Below are positions 5,592 through 5,712 of a stretch of 5,712 bases of DNA, piece by piece (position 1 is the first letter of the stretch; every line of letters starts with the position of its first letter). Origin of the DNA: Candidatus Aminicenantota bacterium (GTDB lineage Bacteria > Acidobacteriota > Aminicenantia > Aminicenantales > JAFGAV01). The notes beneath the pieces are model-generated. The model was not told where the DNA came from. It saw only the letters and a list, made by a program, of their open reading frames with translations, and made no database searches. The position numbers were made by a program, and so were the translations under genes. The stretch spans positions 1-5,712 of the forward strand of contig VGJG01000136.1 of assembly GCA_016867615.1 (NCBI GenBank). The letters run 5' to 3'.

Positions 5592-5712
5592 ATGACCGGA
5601 CAAACGCTCCTCCATTATCGCCTGACCGAAAAATGCGGCGAGGGCGGGATGGGAGCCGTTTACAAGGCCGTTGATACGCATCTCGATCGTCCCGTAGCCC
5701 TCAAGATTCTGC
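5592..5712 (+). CDS. Hanks-type serine/threonine protein kinase, 5' end only (truncated by window edge)
   Basis: The first 40 codons of a PknB/Stk-like kinase are present and the gene continues beyond the window. The glycine-rich ATP loop [11 protein letters not shown] (16-26) fits GxGxxGxV with G16, G18, G21 and V23. The VALK motif supplies the ATP-anchoring lysine K38. The opening [19 protein letters not shown] is like that of cytoplasmic kinase domains in Acidobacteriota and Myxococcota, which often continue into C-terminal membrane and repeat domains; those would lie outside the window. ATG 5592 is the first start after an in-frame stop at 5538-5540. No clear Shine-Dalgarno is visible in the A-rich leader, though the promoter spacing fits this start. 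The gene is divergent from the amidohydrolase. Confidence 0.88.
   Translation, partial: MTGQTLLHYRLTEKCGEGGMGAVYKAVDTHLDRPVALKIL

Overview
This is a GC-rich bacterial window with four complete genes, one gene cut off by the right edge, and one gene remnant. The organism is probably Gram-negative: the first three genes encode the inner-membrane core of an Mla-type (MCE) lipid-transport system, which normally serves an outer membrane. The edge gene begins like the large Hanks-type Ser/Thr kinases that are abundant in Acidobacteriota (including Aminicenantia) and Myxococcota, and secreted YtcJ-like amidohydrolases are also frequent there. That placement is inference from gene style only; there is no rRNA or marker gene here.

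Layout. From 22 to 2405 on the + strand there is a tight operon behind a good -10 box: MlaE-like permease (57-830), MlaF-like ATPase (827-1552, TTG start overlapping the permease stop) and MlaD-like MCE protein (1542-2405, start set by an AAGGAG box inside the ATPase gene). Together these form a permease/ATPase/substrate-binding complex that would move phospholipids or other hydrophobic molecules between the inner membrane and the periplasm. No MlaC or outer-membrane partner is in view.

A 123-base spacer with three consecutive GC-rich hairpins (2420-2505) separates this operon from a nucleoside-phosphorylase-superfamily gene (2529-3305), most like methylthioadenosine/S-adenosylhomocysteine nucleosidase. 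Next, on the opposite strand, is a short 48-codon reading frame (3373-3519) that reads as the detached C-terminus of an NTF2/SnoaL-like protein. It lies directly downstream of a large exported amidohydrolase of the YtcJ/NfdA type (3530-5296, - strand), so the remnant and the amidohydrolase are collinear while the nucleosidase converges on them.

The 295-base region 5297-5591 is a divergent promoter region. It has a promoter for the amidohydrolase on the - strand, an 8-bp inverted repeat, and a TTGACT/TATAAA promoter for the Ser/Thr kinase gene that starts at 5592 and runs off the window. I see no mobile element, CRISPR array, tRNA or rRNA. Nothing here amounts to an obviously new system; the most unusual items are the NTF2-like gene remnant and the triple-hairpin spacer.
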